DNA of 64,000 bases from Burkholderia territorii (GTDB lineage: Bacteria; Pseudomonadota; Gammaproteobacteria; Burkholderiales; Burkholderiaceae): positions 62,001-126,000 of the forward strand of contig NZ_CADFEJ010000006.1 in the NCBI RefSeq assembly GCF_902833055.1, read 5' to 3'. A program made the position numbers and the translations under genes. Below the pieces are notes generated by a model, which had not been told where the DNA came from, searched no databases, and worked only from the letters and a program-made list of their open reading frames with translations. Positions 8,874-20,414 of this stretch are shown in pieces (position 1 is the first letter of the stretch; every line of letters begins with the position of its first letter).

Positions 8874-9092
8874 CGCGTTGGCGGCAGGCCGCGCGTTTCC
8901 GGAGGGCAGGCCGAGGCCTCGCCGGCAGGTCCGGCATCGTGCGGCCGGGACGCGCCGTTTGGCCGATTCCGGCCGGCTGCGCGAATGGGTCGATGCGGAG
9001 GTGAAACGAAAGGCGATCGAAAACGAACCGAACGACGATCCGAACGATTCGGCCCCCGGCCGCTTGAAAACGCCTAACCCGTTGTTCGTGTT

Positions 9093-9121
9093 GTGAAAAT
9101 TCGCAGCGCTTCGCGTATAAT
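9093..9121 (+). promoter_or_regulatory. Predicted sigma-70 promoter of guaB
   Basis: -35 GTGAAA (9093-9098), 17-bp spacer, perfect -10 TATAAT (9116-9121). It lies 26 bp upstream of the guaB ATG, giving a short leader. Confidence 0.75.
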
Positions 9122-9147
9122 TCGCTTTTGCGCCCATAGGATTTGCC

Positions 9148-10608
9148 ATGCGTCTGATCCAAAAAGCACTCACTTTCGATGATGTGCTCCTCGTTCCCGC
9201 CTTCTCCGACGTTCTCCCGCGCGACACCAGCCTGAAAACCAAGCTGACCCGCAACATCTCCCTGAACATGCCGCTCGTGTCCGCCGCGATGGACACGGTC
9301 ACCGAAGGTCGCCTCGCGATCGCGATGGCGCAGCAGGGTGGTGTGGGTATCGTCCACAAGAACCTCACGCCGGCCGAGCAGGCCCGCGAGGTCGCGAAGG
9401 TCAAGCGTTTCGAATCCGGCGTCGTGCGTGACCCGATCACGGTCCCGCCGCAGATGAAGGTGCGCGACGTGATCGCGCTGTCGCGTCAGCATGGCATCTC
9501 GGGCTTCCCGGTCGTGGAAGGCCCGCAACTCGTCGGCATCGTCACGAACCGCGACCTGCGTTTCGAGACGCGTCTCGACGAGCCGGTCAAGTCGATCATG
9601 ACGCCGCGCGAGCGTCTCGTCACGGTCAAGGAAGGCACGCCGCTCGCCGAGGCGAAGGCGCTGATGCACAGCCACCGCCTCGAGCGCGTGCTGGTCGTCA
9701 ACGACGCGTTCGAACTGCGCGGCCTGATGACCGTCAAGGACATCACCAAGCAGACCGAACACCCGGATGCGTGCAAGGACGAACACGGCAAGCTGCGCGC
9801 GGGCGCGGCGGTCGGCGTCGGCCCGGACAACGAAGAGCGCGTCGAGCTGCTGGTGCAGGCCGGCGTCGACGTGATCGTCGTCGATACCGCGCACGGCCAC
9901 AGCAAGGGCGTGCTCGAGCGCGTGCGCTGGGTTAAGCAGAACTTCCCGCACGTCGAGGTGATCGGCGGCAACATCGCGACGGCAGCCGCCGCGAAGGCGC
10001 TCGTCGAATACGGCGCGGATGCGGTCAAGGTCGGCATCGGCCCGGGCTCGATCTGCACGACGCGGATCGTCGCGGGCGTCGGCGTGCCGCAGATCAGCGC
10101 GATCGCGAACGTCGCGGAAGCGCTGAAGGGCACCGGCGTGCCGTGCATCGCCGACGGCGGCGTGCGTTTCTCGGGCGACGTGTCGAAGGCCCTCGCGGCC
10201 GGCGCGAACGCGGTGATGATGGGCAGCATGTTCGCGGGCACCGAAGAGGCGCCGGGCGACGTGTTCCTGTACCAGGGCCGCCAGTACAAGTCGTACCGCG
10301 GCATGGGTTCGGTCGGCGCGATGAAGGACGGCGCGGCAGACCGCTACTTCCAGGACAACTCCGCGAATATCGACAAGCTCGTGCCGGAAGGCATCGAAGG
10401 CCGCGTCGCGTACAAGGGTTCGGTCAACGCGATCCTGTTCCAGCTGGTCGGCGGCGTGCGCGCGAGCATGGGCTACTGCGGCTGCCGCACGATCGACGAG
10501 CTGCACGAGAAGGCCGAATTCGTCCAGATCACCGCGGCGGGCATGCGCGAGTCGCACGTGCACGACGTGCAGATCACGAAGGAAGCACCGAACTACCACG
10601 TGGACTGA
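9148..10608 (+). CDS. guaB: Inosine-5'-monophosphate dehydrogenase
   Basis: 486 residues, full length. Catalyses NAD-dependent oxidation of IMP to XMP, the first committed step of GMP synthesis. The TIM barrel begins [23 protein letters not shown] pair is inserted at about residues 93-205 ([42 protein letters not shown]). The catalytic loop [15 protein letters not shown] (about 300-314) carries the active-site Cys, and the flap has [11 protein letters not shown]. GuaA follows after one intervening gene. Confidence 0.98.
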   Translation: MRLIQKALTFDDVLLVPAFSDVLPRDTSLKTKLTRNISLNMPLVSAAMDTVTEGRLAIAMAQQGGVGIVHKNLTPAEQAREVAKVKRFESGVVRDPITVPPQMKVRDVIALSRQHGISGFPVVEGPQLVGIVTNRDLRFETRLDEPVKSIMTPRERLVTVKEGTPLAEAKALMHSHRLERVLVVNDAFELRGLMTVKDITKQTEHPDACKDEHGKLRAGAAVGVGPDNEERVELLVQAGVDVIVVDTAHGHSKGVLERVRWVKQNFPHVEVIGGNIATAAAAKALVEYGADAVKVGIGPGSICTTRIVAGVGVPQISAIANVAEALKGTGVPCIADGGVRFSGDVSKALAAGANAVMMGSMFAGTEEAPGDVFLYQGRQYKSYRGMGSVGAMKDGAADRYFQDNSANIDKLVPEGIEGRVAYKGSVNAILFQLVGGVRASMGYCGCRTIDELHEKAEFVQITAAGMRESHVHDVQITKEAPNYHVD

Positions 10609-10614
10609 TCGGCG

Positions 10615-11205
10615 ATGAAACCGTTGCTGCGAGCCGTGCTGATCGTCGATGCGGTGCTGCTGCTGGCGTTCGGCGTGCTGTTCGTGCTGACGCCCTGGCA
10701 GGCGCTGTTCAACGCGCTGCAGCTGGCGAACATCCAGCCGGCGATGCTCGGTCAGGCGTTCGGCATCGCGCTGCTCGGCCTCGCGTGGCTCGCGTTTCAT
10801 GCAGCGGTCAACGGCGATCTCACGGCGCCCGTCGCGCGTGCGGTCGGCCACGTGAACTGGCTGATCGGCGCATTGGCGGTGGTGTGGTCGCTCGGCACCG
10901 GCAACGGTCCCGCGCTCGCGGCTGCCGGCCGCGTGCTGTCGGCGATGGCCGGTGTCGCGCTGATCGTGCTCGGTGTCGGCGGCGTACGCCTCGCGTCGGC
11001 GGTGCGGCGGCGCGAGAAGGCGCAGGCGCTCGAGGCTCGCGACGCGCAGCGTCCGCCGGCGCCGGCGCCGGCCGCCGCCGCGCAGCAGCGGGTCGAGCCG
11101 GTCGTCGGCCGTCCGGCGGCGCCGTCGTCGGCAGCCACGCCGGCCGCATCCGACCGAGTGTCAGGCAGCGTCGCGTTCGACGCCCGCCCGCCGTCGCAGG
11201 ATTGA
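10615..11205 (+). CDS. Four-helix membrane protein of unknown function between guaB and guaA
   Basis: 196 residues, starting 6 bp after the guaB stop. Four hydrophobic segments: 5-25, 46-66, about 80-97 and 104-124. A cytosolic-looking tail (about 127-196) is dominated by Ala, Pro, Gln and Arg (RRREKAQALEARDAQ, then PAPAPAAAAQQ), low in predicted structure. I recognise no family. The tight spacing to guaB implies a shared transcript. Its place between guaB and guaA suggests conservation of position rather than a known role in purine synthesis. Confidence 0.8.
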   Translation: MKPLLRAVLIVDAVLLLAFGVLFVLTPWQALFNALQLANIQPAMLGQAFGIALLGLAWLAFHAAVNGDLTAPVARAVGHVNWLIGALAVVWSLGTGNGPALAAAGRVLSAMAGVALIVLGVGGVRLASAVRRREKAQALEARDAQRPPAPAPAAAAQQRVEPVVGRPAAPSSAATPAASDRVSGSVAFDARPPSQD

Positions 11206-11262
11206 CCGGCGGTGCGTCGCGCGAGCCGCCCGCCGCCCGACGCCGTTGTCCATGCTATTGAC

Positions 11263-11288
11263 GCAGCGCTTCGTGCGCTGCTTTTCTT
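11263..11288 (+). promoter_or_regulatory. Hairpin followed by T-run in the guaA leader (possible attenuator or internal terminator)
   Basis: GCAGCGC (11263-11269), loop TTCGT, GCGCTGC (11275-11281), then TTTTCTT. It sits 25-30 bp before the guaA ATG and after the membrane-protein stop, so it would cut or reduce read-through from the guaB transcript. Confidence 0.5.
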
Positions 11289-11312
11289 ATTCTCTTCATC
11301 CTGTCCGCAGCC

Positions 11313-12932
<1,620 letters not shown>

Positions 12933-12983
12933 CGGACGCGGCGAGGCCTGCCTCGCCAGCAGATCGACGCATCGGATGATGCG

Positions 12984-13017
12984 AACGCCCGGCAGGGAAA
13001 CCTGCCGGGCGTTTTTT
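12984..13017 (+). terminator. Rho-independent terminator of guaA
   Basis: AACGCCCGGCAGG (12984-12996), GAAA loop, CCTGCCGGGCGTT (13001-13013), then a T run. A textbook 13-bp stem with tetraloop. Confidence 0.92.
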
Positions 13018-13175
13018 CTGTGCCACGCGAAGATTTGCCGGATTACCGATGATGGATGCTCGTTCCCCGGCGTATCCCGATGCTGCGTTCGAGAGCCGCA
13101 CGAGCAGCACATCCTGCCCGCTCGGCACGACGCCGATCGCGGCGGGCCCGGCACGCAGCGGTGACGTGTGGCCGG

Positions 13176-13517
13176 TCAGTTCGAGCGCTGTCGTGAGACC
13201 GGCACGGCGAGTGACGCGACGCGGACATCGGTGTCGTCGCGTCCGAGTTCGGCCACATACGGCCACGGGTAGATCCCGCGCGCGTGACCGTCGCCGAACA
13301 GCAGGCGGATGCCGTAACCGGCGGCCTCCACGCCGTCCAGCTTCACGCCCGGCGGCGCGGCGACCCGGCCGCCATCGAGCCGGATCTTCCGGCACGCCGC
13401 GCATGGGCAGGCGCTGCGCAATCGCACATAGCCGATTCGCTGCATGTCGCCGTCCGGCCAGCGCAGCGTCAATACCTGCGCCGCATGGTCGACGAGGATT
13501 TCGGTCGGCGCAATCAT
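13176..13517 (-). CDS. DUF971 (GBBH-like N-terminal fold) protein
   Basis: 113 residues. Single DUF971 domain: PTEILVDHAAQVLTLRWPDGDMQRI at the start, then LRSACPCAACRK (about 33-44) with a C-x-C-x2-C cluster, and YGIRLLFGDGHARGIYPWPYVAEL. This fold occurs alone, at the N-terminus of gamma-butyrobetaine hydroxylase, and fused to ApbC/Mrp iron-sulfur carriers; the cysteines may bind zinc. Its ATG overlaps the stop of the HEAT-repeat gene (ATGA), so the two are translationally coupled. Placing it at the end of a flavoprotein/ferredoxin operon suggests a part in cofactor handling, by inference. Confidence 0.85.
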   Translation of the reverse strand: MIAPTEILVDHAAQVLTLRWPDGDMQRIGYVRLRSACPCAACRKIRLDGGRVAAPPGVKLDGVEAAGYGIRLLFGDGHARGIYPWPYVAELGRDDTDVRVASLAVPVSRQRSN

Positions 13518-14509
13518 CGAGCGTCTGCTTCGATCTGCGCAATGGCGATCCGCACGGCCTTGCGTACTTCGGGATCGCGATCGTTCAGCGCATCGTGCAG
13601 CACGGGCAGCGTCGCGGGGTCGCGCAATTCGCCGAGCGCGAGCGCCGCCTCCTTCCGGAGGTTGCTGATCGGATGCGACAGCAGCGGGGCCACGGCCGGA
13701 GCTGCGGCGGCGTCGCGCAACTGCCCGAGCGCACGCACGGCGCGCAAGCGAACCTGCCAGTAGTCGTCGTCGAGTGCGGCGACGAGCGGTGCGCGCGCGG
13801 TCGCGACCCGTAGCTTGCCGAGCGTCGCGGTCGCTTCCTCGCGCACCTGCCATTCGGTGTCGCGCAATGCCGCGAGCAATGCGGTGACGACGGACGTTTC
13901 GTCCGGCGCCGCGAATCCGATCGCGCCCACCGCGACGCGTCGTACGTCCGCATGTGTATCGTTCGTCGCGATGTGTGCGAGCGGCGCCAGCGCGCGCACG
14001 TCCTTGAGCCAGCCGAGCACGGCGACGGCCTCCGCGCGCACGGCCGGCGTCGGGGCGTCGAGTGCGCGCAGCGCCGGTGCGAACGCCCTTGGGTCGCGCA
14101 GTTCGCGCAAGCCGCGCAGCGCCGCGCCGCACACGAATGGCTCGGCGCGTTCGGCCCAGCGGCACAGCACGGCGCCGGACCCGACATCCTTCAGTTCGGA
14201 CAGGCTTTGCGCGGCCGTGGCACGCACCTCGGCGTCGGCGTCGAGCAGTGCACGGCATAGCGCATCGACGACATCTGGCTGTTCCCACGCGGCGAGCACG
14301 CGTGCGGCTTCGCGGCGCACATCGGCGGACGGATCGGCGTGCAGCGCGGTGACGAAGATCGGCACGAGGCCGGGATCCTCGAGATCGTCGAGCTCGAGCA
14401 GCGCAATGCGGCGCACTGATGGGTCAGGCGCGGCCACGCGCGCGATGAGCGAAGCGAGGCCGGGATCGTGCGCGCCCGGCGGCGGGAAGGCAGGGGAAGA
14501 AGCGGTCAT
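13514..14509 (-). CDS. HEAT-repeat protein
   Basis: 331 residues from the ATG (MTASSPAFPPPG). An upstream extension is open but codes an Arg-rich stretch that looks non-coding. From about residue 30 on, the protein is nine or so HEAT/PBS-lyase-type repeats of about 31 residues, e.g. ADVRREAARVLAAW, AEVRATAAQSLSEL, PAVRAEAVAVLGWL, ADVRRVAVGAIGF, WQVREEATATLGKL and WQVRLRAVRALGQL. This is a protein-interaction or cofactor-lyase-like scaffold with no catalytic signature. It overlaps the DUF971 start by four bases and follows the ferredoxin gene by 267 bp. Confidence 0.88.
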   Translation of the reverse strand: MTASSPAFPPPGAHDPGLASLIARVAAPDPSVRRIALLELDDLEDPGLVPIFVTALHADPSADVRREAARVLAAWEQPDVVDALCRALLDADAEVRATAAQSLSELKDVGSGAVLCRWAERAEPFVCGAALRGLRELRDPRAFAPALRALDAPTPAVRAEAVAVLGWLKDVRALAPLAHIATNDTHADVRRVAVGAIGFAAPDETSVVTALLAALRDTEWQVREEATATLGKLRVATARAPLVAALDDDYWQVRLRAVRALGQLRDAAAAPAVAPLLSHPISNLRKEAALALGELRDPATLPVLHDALNDRDPEVRKAVRIAIAQIEADAR

Positions 14510-14776
14510 GGGTAAAAACTCGCAGCAGAAAGGTGACGTGCGATCAGGCTGGCATCGCGCAAGTGTGTGAGGCAGCGACGCTCGATGTCGATGAACGCAG
14601 GTTCGATGTTGCTGTCGCAGATACGCGGCCGCGAGCGCGGCACGCGAACGCCGGCGACGCGCACGCGCGACGGGGCGCAGCCGGCGCGAGCGACGCGGCA
14701 AACGGCAAACCGGCGCAGCGGTCGTTGGTCGGTTTTCATGTGTCGTGAGTCCGCAAGGCGGGAAGCGACGCACCGG

Positions 14777-15022
14777 TCAGCGCAGCAGGTACGGGATGTC
14801 GACCTTCACTGCGCCGGTCGGGCAGTCGCGCTCGCACGGCATGCAGTACCAGCATTCGTCGAACTGCATGTACGCCTTGCCTTTGGTCACGTCGATCGCG
14901 AGCAGGTCGAGCGGGCACACGTCGACGCAGACGGTGCAGCCCTTGTCGGCGATGCAGCGGTCCTCGTCGATCGTCACGGGCGCGCTGCTGCGCAGGAAGA
15001 TGTCGTGCGGGGTATGGGGCAC
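14777..15022 (-). CDS. Two-cluster [4Fe-4S] ferredoxin, partner of the AprA-like flavoprotein
   Basis: 81 residues from a GTG (VPHTPHDIFLRSSAPVTIDE) with GAGGAG a few bases upstream; no suitable ATG exists. Two cluster motifs: C-x5-C-x2-C-x3-C-P (CIADKGCTVCVDVCP, about 23-37) and C-x2-C-x2-C-x3-C-P (CWYCMPCERDCP, about 57-68). This organisation resembles the beta subunit of APS reductase but lacks its long C-terminal tail. It starts 17 bp after the flavoprotein stop, so it is almost certainly the electron-transfer subunit of that enzyme. Confidence 0.9.
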   Translation of the reverse strand: MPHTPHDIFLRSSAPVTIDEDRCIADKGCTVCVDVCPLDLLAIDVTKGKAYMQFDECWYCMPCERDCPTGAVKVDIPYLLR

Positions 15023-15039
15023 GGTAAGGCTCCTCGGAG

Positions 15040-16779
15040 TCAGAGGGCGGCCGCGACGGCGGCCGGTTCGCGGATGCGCAGGTGCGCGTAGGCGCTGCGC
15101 TCGTCGTCGGCGAGCGGCACGATGTAAGGCTCGACCGGCCGTTTCTCGCTGCGCATCGTGCCGTCGGCATCCTTGCGCAGCCAGGTATGGCAGAACCATT
15201 CGTCGTCGTTGCGATGCGGAAAATCGACGCGGTGGTGGTACAGTCCCCAACGGCTCTCGGTACGGAACAGCGACGCACGCGCGGCCATTTCGGCGCAGTC
15301 GCGAATCGCGCGCACCTCCGCCGCTCGCATCAGCTCGTGCGGGTTGTGCGCCTTAAGTTCTTCGGTATCCTCAATAATTCCGTCAAAACGCTGGAGACCG
15401 ATTTCCATCTTGCGCGTGACCTTCGGCGGTTGCAGATAATCGTTCACCATGCGGCGCAGCTTGTATTCCACCTGTGCCGGCGCGAGGCCGCGTTCGCGCG
15501 TGAGCGGTGCGAGCACGCGGGCGCGTTCGGCCGCGACCTGTTCGTCGTCCACCGGCGCGTGATCGCGGCCGGCCACGTCGTCCGCCGCGTTCTGCCCGGC
15601 GAACCAGCCGTAGGTAAACGCGCCGAGCATGTAGTTGTGAGGCACGGCCGCCATGTCGCCTGCTGCGTAGAGCCCCGGCACCGTCGTTTCCGCGCGGGCA
15701 TTCACGTACACGCCGGACGCACTGTGGCCGCTGCACAAGCCGATCTCGGAGATGTGCATCTCGACCATCTGGTGCCGGTAGTCGGTGCCTCGGCCCGCAT
15801 GGAAGCGGCCGCGGCTCGGCCGCTCGTTCGTGTGCAGGATCTGCTCGATCGTCTGGATGGTTTCTTCCGCGAGATGATCGAGCTTCAGGAACACCGGGCC
15901 GTTGCCGCTTTGCAGTTCCTGATGGAACTCCCACATCATCTGGCCGCTCCAGTAGTCGCATTCGATGAAGCGCTCGCCCTTGCCGTTCGCGGTGAAGCCG
16001 CCGAGCGGGCCCGTCACGTACGCGCAGGCCGGGCCGTTGTAGTCCTTGATCAGCGGATTGATCTGGAAGCATTCGAGGTTGGCGAGCGCGGCGCCTGCGT
16101 GGTACGCCATCGCATAGCCGTCGCCCGCATTGGTCGGGTTCTCGTACGTGCCCATCAGGTAGCCGGATGCCGGCAGCCCGAGACGGCCGGCCGCGCCGCA
16201 GCACAGGATCACGGCCTTCGCGCGGATCACGTGAAAATCGGCCGTGCGGCAGTCGAAGCCGAGCACGCCGCTCGCGCGGCCGTGCGCGTCGGTCAGCACC
16301 CGCGTTGCGACGATCCGGTTGGTGATCGCGATGCGCGCGCGCTTCAACTGCCGGTACAGCACCTTCTTGATGTCGTGTCCTTCCGGCATCGGCAACACGT
16401 ACGAACCCATGTGGTGAACCTTCTTCACCGCGTAGTCGCCGGTGCCGTCCTTTTCGAACTTCACGCCCCAGCGATCGAGCTGCTCGATCGTCGCGAAGCT
16501 GTGCGCCGCATACGCGTACACGGCTTCCTGATCGACGATCCCGTCGTTGGCGATCGTGATCTCGCGCGTGTACTGCTCGGGCGTCGCGTGGCCGGGAATC
16601 ACCGCGTTGTTCAGGCCGTCCATGCCCATCGAGATCGCGCCGCTGCGCTTCACGTTGGCCTTCTCCAGCAGCAGCACGCGCAGCGACGGATCGCGTTCCT
16701 TCGCCTTGATCGCCGCCATCGGGCCGGCCGTGCCGCCGCCGACCACGACGATGTCGTATTCGAGTATATGAGTGTTCAT
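15040..16779 (-). CDS. FAD-dependent fumarate reductase/APS reductase alpha-like flavoprotein
   Basis: 579 residues. The FAD-binding N-terminus has DIVVVGGGTAGPMAAIKA (about 9-26), then LEKANVKRSGAISMGMDGLNN, the pattern seen in AprA rather than SdhA/FrdA. The FAD-domain C-terminal motif TVPGLYAAGDMAAVPHNYMLGA (about 365-386) is followed by a helical domain ending SEKRPVEPYIVPLADD. True AprA is longer (about 660), so this is an AprA-like oxidoreductase of unknown substrate. Its start overlaps the stop of the GntR gene (ATGA) and it is followed by the ferredoxin gene. No other sulfate-reduction gene is nearby. Confidence 0.88.
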   Translation of the reverse strand: MNTHILEYDIVVVGGGTAGPMAAIKAKERDPSLRVLLLEKANVKRSGAISMGMDGLNNAVIPGHATPEQYTREITIANDGIVDQEAVYAYAAHSFATIEQLDRWGVKFEKDGTGDYAVKKVHHMGSYVLPMPEGHDIKKVLYRQLKRARIAITNRIVATRVLTDAHGRASGVLGFDCRTADFHVIRAKAVILCCGAAGRLGLPASGYLMGTYENPTNAGDGYAMAYHAGAALANLECFQINPLIKDYNGPACAYVTGPLGGFTANGKGERFIECDYWSGQMMWEFHQELQSGNGPVFLKLDHLAEETIQTIEQILHTNERPSRGRFHAGRGTDYRHQMVEMHISEIGLCSGHSASGVYVNARAETTVPGLYAAGDMAAVPHNYMLGAFTYGWFAGQNAADDVAGRDHAPVDDEQVAAERARVLAPLTRERGLAPAQVEYKLRRMVNDYLQPPKVTRKMEIGLQRFDGIIEDTEELKAHNPHELMRAAEVRAIRDCAEMAARASLFRTESRWGLYHHRVDFPHRNDDEWFCHTWLRKDADGTMRSEKRPVEPYIVPLADDERSAYAHLRIREPAAVAAAL

Positions 16780-17546
16780 TGGGGATTCCTTACGGGTTGA
16801 TGTGTCTTCTGCCGATCGATGCGCAGCCGGTACTGGAAAGCGTCGCCGCGGAAGTACAGGTGTTCGTAGTCGACCGGCATGCCTGACGCGTCGTGCGTGA
16901 GCCGTTCGATCCGCAGCACGGGGCTGCTTTCCTCGACGCGCAATGCATCGACGATTTCATCGTCGGCGAGGATCGCGTCGATCGACACGTCGGCGTGGCC
17001 GAGCGGCACGCCGCAGTCGTTTTCCAGTATCAGGAAGATGTCGCGGGTCGCGAGATCGGCGCCCGCGAGCCGCTTGCCGAGCGCCTCGGGCACCCACGTC
17101 TGCTCGAGCGACACCGGCTCGCGGTTCAGCAGCCGCACGCGGTGGATCTCGACGAGCGGCGCGCCTTCCCGCACGTTCAGTTTCGTCGCGAGATGGCGGT
17201 CGGCATTCACGGTGCGAAAGCTGCGCAACTGGTTGACGATCTCGTAACCCATCGACGACATCGCCTCGGCGAAGCCCTGCAGCGATGTCACGTTCTGGAA
17301 CGCCTTCGGTTTCGACACGAACGTGCCCTTGCCGTGCAGCCTGAACAGCAGGCCTTCCTTCTGCAGGTCGCCGAGCGCCTGGCGCACCGTGATGCGGCTC
17401 ACGTCGAACATCGCGCAGAGTTCGTGCTCGGACGGCATCCGGCTGTGCGGCGCGTACGAACCGTCGAGGATACGTGCGCGCAGCGTGTCCTTGATCTGCA
17501 CATAGAGCGGTGCCGCCGACAGCGGCACGACGTTGGATGGGTTCAT
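16776..17546 (-). CDS. GntR-family (HutC/UTRA) transcriptional regulator
   Basis: 256 residues. N-terminal winged HTH (about 12-80): PLYVQIKDTLRARILDGSY, PSEHELCAMFDVSRITVRQAL and LLFRLHGKGTFVSKP. The C-terminal UTRA ligand domain (about 95-245) contains LVEIHRVRLLNREPVSLEQTWVP and SPVLRIERLTHDASGMPVDYEHLYFRGD. It is the first gene of the flavoprotein operon and is translationally coupled to it by an ATGA overlap, so it probably autoregulates the whole run in response to the pathway substrate. A perfect 14-bp palindrome lies just upstream of its ATG. The MFS gene is divergent. Confidence 0.92.
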   Translation of the reverse strand: MNPSNVVPLSAAPLYVQIKDTLRARILDGSYAPHSRMPSEHELCAMFDVSRITVRQALGDLQKEGLLFRLHGKGTFVSKPKAFQNVTSLQGFAEAMSSMGYEIVNQLRSFRTVNADRHLATKLNVREGAPLVEIHRVRLLNREPVSLEQTWVPEALGKRLAGADLATRDIFLILENDCGVPLGHADVSIDAILADDEIVDALRVEESSPVLRIERLTHDASGMPVDYEHLYFRGDAFQYRLRIDRQKTHQPVRNPQ

Positions 17547-17553
17547 GGGTCAA

Positions 17554-17567
17554 CTTGTCATGACAAG
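17554..17567. promoter_or_regulatory. 14-bp perfect palindrome, likely GntR operator
   Basis: CTTGTCATGACAAG, centred 14 bp upstream of the GntR ATG. TTGTC/GACAA half-sites of this kind fit HutC-subfamily GntR operators. A related, split TTGTC...GACAA pair lies at 17677-17703 on the MFS side of the same intergenic region. Confidence 0.65.
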
Positions 17568-17849
17568 AGGATTGGAGTGTAGTGAGCGCGCGTGCCTGCC
17601 CGAACCAACTATTTCTGATTTCGACTTTCCGATTCCGGGAAAGCGGGGCGGCCGGACGCGGATCGGATCTGCCCCCTTGTCACCCGCTCGAATGGGTCGA
17701 CAATCGGACATTCGCGTCCGCACGGACCGCGCATGTCGATTTGCCCGCGTCTCGTTCGTCGTATCGATGCCGACCGGATTTGCGATGACGTCCGCAATCC
17801 GGTTCCTCATCAATCAATGCCTGACCGACAGAGAGAAAGGAGGTGCCAG

Positions 17850-19061
17850 ATGCGTGATTCGCGCTATCGCTGGGTGATCGTCGCCGCGGGCGGCCTGATG
17901 GGCTGCATCGCGATCGGCGCGATGTTTTCGCTGCCGGTGTTCCTGCGGGCCATCGCACGGGACACCGGCTGGTCGATGACCGGCATTTCCGCCGCGATGA
18001 CGCTCGGCTTCATCGCGATGGCCTTCGCGAGCATCGGCTGGGGTAGCCTGTCGGACCGGATCGGCACGCGTGCGGTGGTCGTGTCGGGCGCCGTCCTGCT
18101 GTCGGCGAGCCTGGCGCTTGCGAGTCGCGCGCCGTCGCTGCTCGCGTTCCAGCTGATTTTCGGGCTGGCCGTCGGCAGCGCGACGGCCGCGGTGTTCGCG
18201 CCGATGATGGCGTGCGTGACGGGCTGGTTCGACACGCACCGCAGCCTCGCGGTGTCGCTGGTGTCGGCCGGCATGGGCATGGCGCCGATGACGATGTCGC
18301 CGCTCGCGGCATGGCTCGTGTCGGGGCACGGCTGGCGTACGTCGATGTTGTTGATTGCCGCGCTCGCGGCCGCCGTGATGATTCCGGCGTCGCTGCTCGT
18401 GCGCCGCGCGCCTGCGCTCGACGCGCCGCCTGCGGGGCCGGCGCCGGCCGGCGGGCCCGCGCCGCTGTCGGTCGGCGGCGCGCTGCGTTCGCCGCAGTTC
18501 ATCGTGTTGTTGCTGACTAACTTCTTCTGCTGCGCGACGCACTCCGGCCCGATTTTCCATACGGTCAGCTACGCGGTGACGTGCGGGATTCCGTTGATCG
18601 TCGCGGTGTCGATCTACAGCGTCGAAGGGCTTGCCGGCATGGGCGGGCGCATCGCGTTCGGACTGCTGGGCGACCGCCTCGGCGCGAAGCGCATGCTGGT
18701 GGCCGGGCTGCTCGCGCAGGCGCTCGGCGCGCTGGGCTACTACTTCGTGCGCACGCTCGACGGGTTCTACGCGGTCGCGACGCTGTTCGGCTTCATCTAT
18801 GCGGGCGTGATGCCGCTCTATGCGGTGCTCGCACGCGAAAACTTCCCGCTGCGGATGATGGGCACCGTAATCGGCGGCTGCGCGATGGCCGGCAGTCTCG
18901 GGATGGCGGCGGGGCCGGTGGCGGGCGGGTTGATCGTCGACGCACTGGGCGGTTACGGCTGGCTGTACCTCGGATCGTTCGCGATCGGCATCGGGGCGTT
19001 CCTCGTCGCGATGATGTTCCGGCCGTTTCCGAAGACCCGGTCGCAAGCGCTCGCCGCGTGA
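17850..19061 (+). CDS. Major facilitator superfamily transporter
   Basis: 403 residues from the ATG with AAAGGAGGTG at 17836-17845. Twelve hydrophobic segments; the loop after TM2 has SDRIGTRAVV, the MFS A-like motif, and the equivalent in the second half is GLLGDRLGAKRM. A Pro/Ala-rich central loop (DAPPAGPAPAGGPAP) separates the halves. The MFS fold is clear. The substrate is unknown, but divergence from the GntR-flavoprotein operon suggests it imports (or exports) the compound handled there. No terminator is obvious after it. Confidence 0.88.
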   Translation: MRDSRYRWVIVAAGGLMGCIAIGAMFSLPVFLRAIARDTGWSMTGISAAMTLGFIAMAFASIGWGSLSDRIGTRAVVVSGAVLLSASLALASRAPSLLAFQLIFGLAVGSATAAVFAPMMACVTGWFDTHRSLAVSLVSAGMGMAPMTMSPLAAWLVSGHGWRTSMLLIAALAAAVMIPASLLVRRAPALDAPPAGPAPAGGPAPLSVGGALRSPQFIVLLLTNFFCCATHSGPIFHTVSYAVTCGIPLIVAVSIYSVEGLAGMGGRIAFGLLGDRLGAKRMLVAGLLAQALGALGYYFVRTLDGFYAVATLFGFIYAGVMPLYAVLARENFPLRMMGTVIGGCAMAGSLGMAAGPVAGGLIVDALGGYGWLYLGSFAIGIGAFLVAMMFRPFPKTRSQALAA

Positions 19062-19331
19062 CCGGGCAGTCGCGAAACCGCGATTTCGGCCGGAGGACGA
19101 GCGCGGTCCAGCCGGGCGAAATTCAAATCCGGAGCGGAGCTTGCCTGCGCAAAATGCCGCGAAAATCGCGCGGAGCCTGCTGCGGCGCAGCACAGCGGGA
19201 AGTCGCGGTGATCGGCACGCATGCGCAGCGATTCGGCCCCTAAAACACAATATCGAGCATACCTTCGAAGGGCCTGTCATACGCACGTCACCCTGCTAGA
19301 ATTCGGCTGCCGCATTTGTTCCGATTGACTG

Positions 19332-20311
<980 letters not shown>

Positions 20312-20414
20312 GCCGCCGCGCCCGTCGCCTGAAGCGGGGCGGGCAGCACCGTTGCGTGAACCGGAGACGGTTCGGACCCTCTAAGCAGGTTTGACGATCC
20401 CGATACCTTTCGCC

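Noticed and set aside
8410..10851. Long open frame (813 codons) opposite guaB and the DUF2182 gene
   Set aside because: Antisense to well-defined genes; His/Asp/Arg-rich composition is the usual shadow of high-GC coding strands and there is no domain.
14510..14776. In-frame upstream extension of the HEAT-repeat protein toward the ferredoxin gene
   Set aside because: Open, but Arg/His/Ser-rich and unlike the repeat protein; the ATG at 14509 gives a sound N-terminus.
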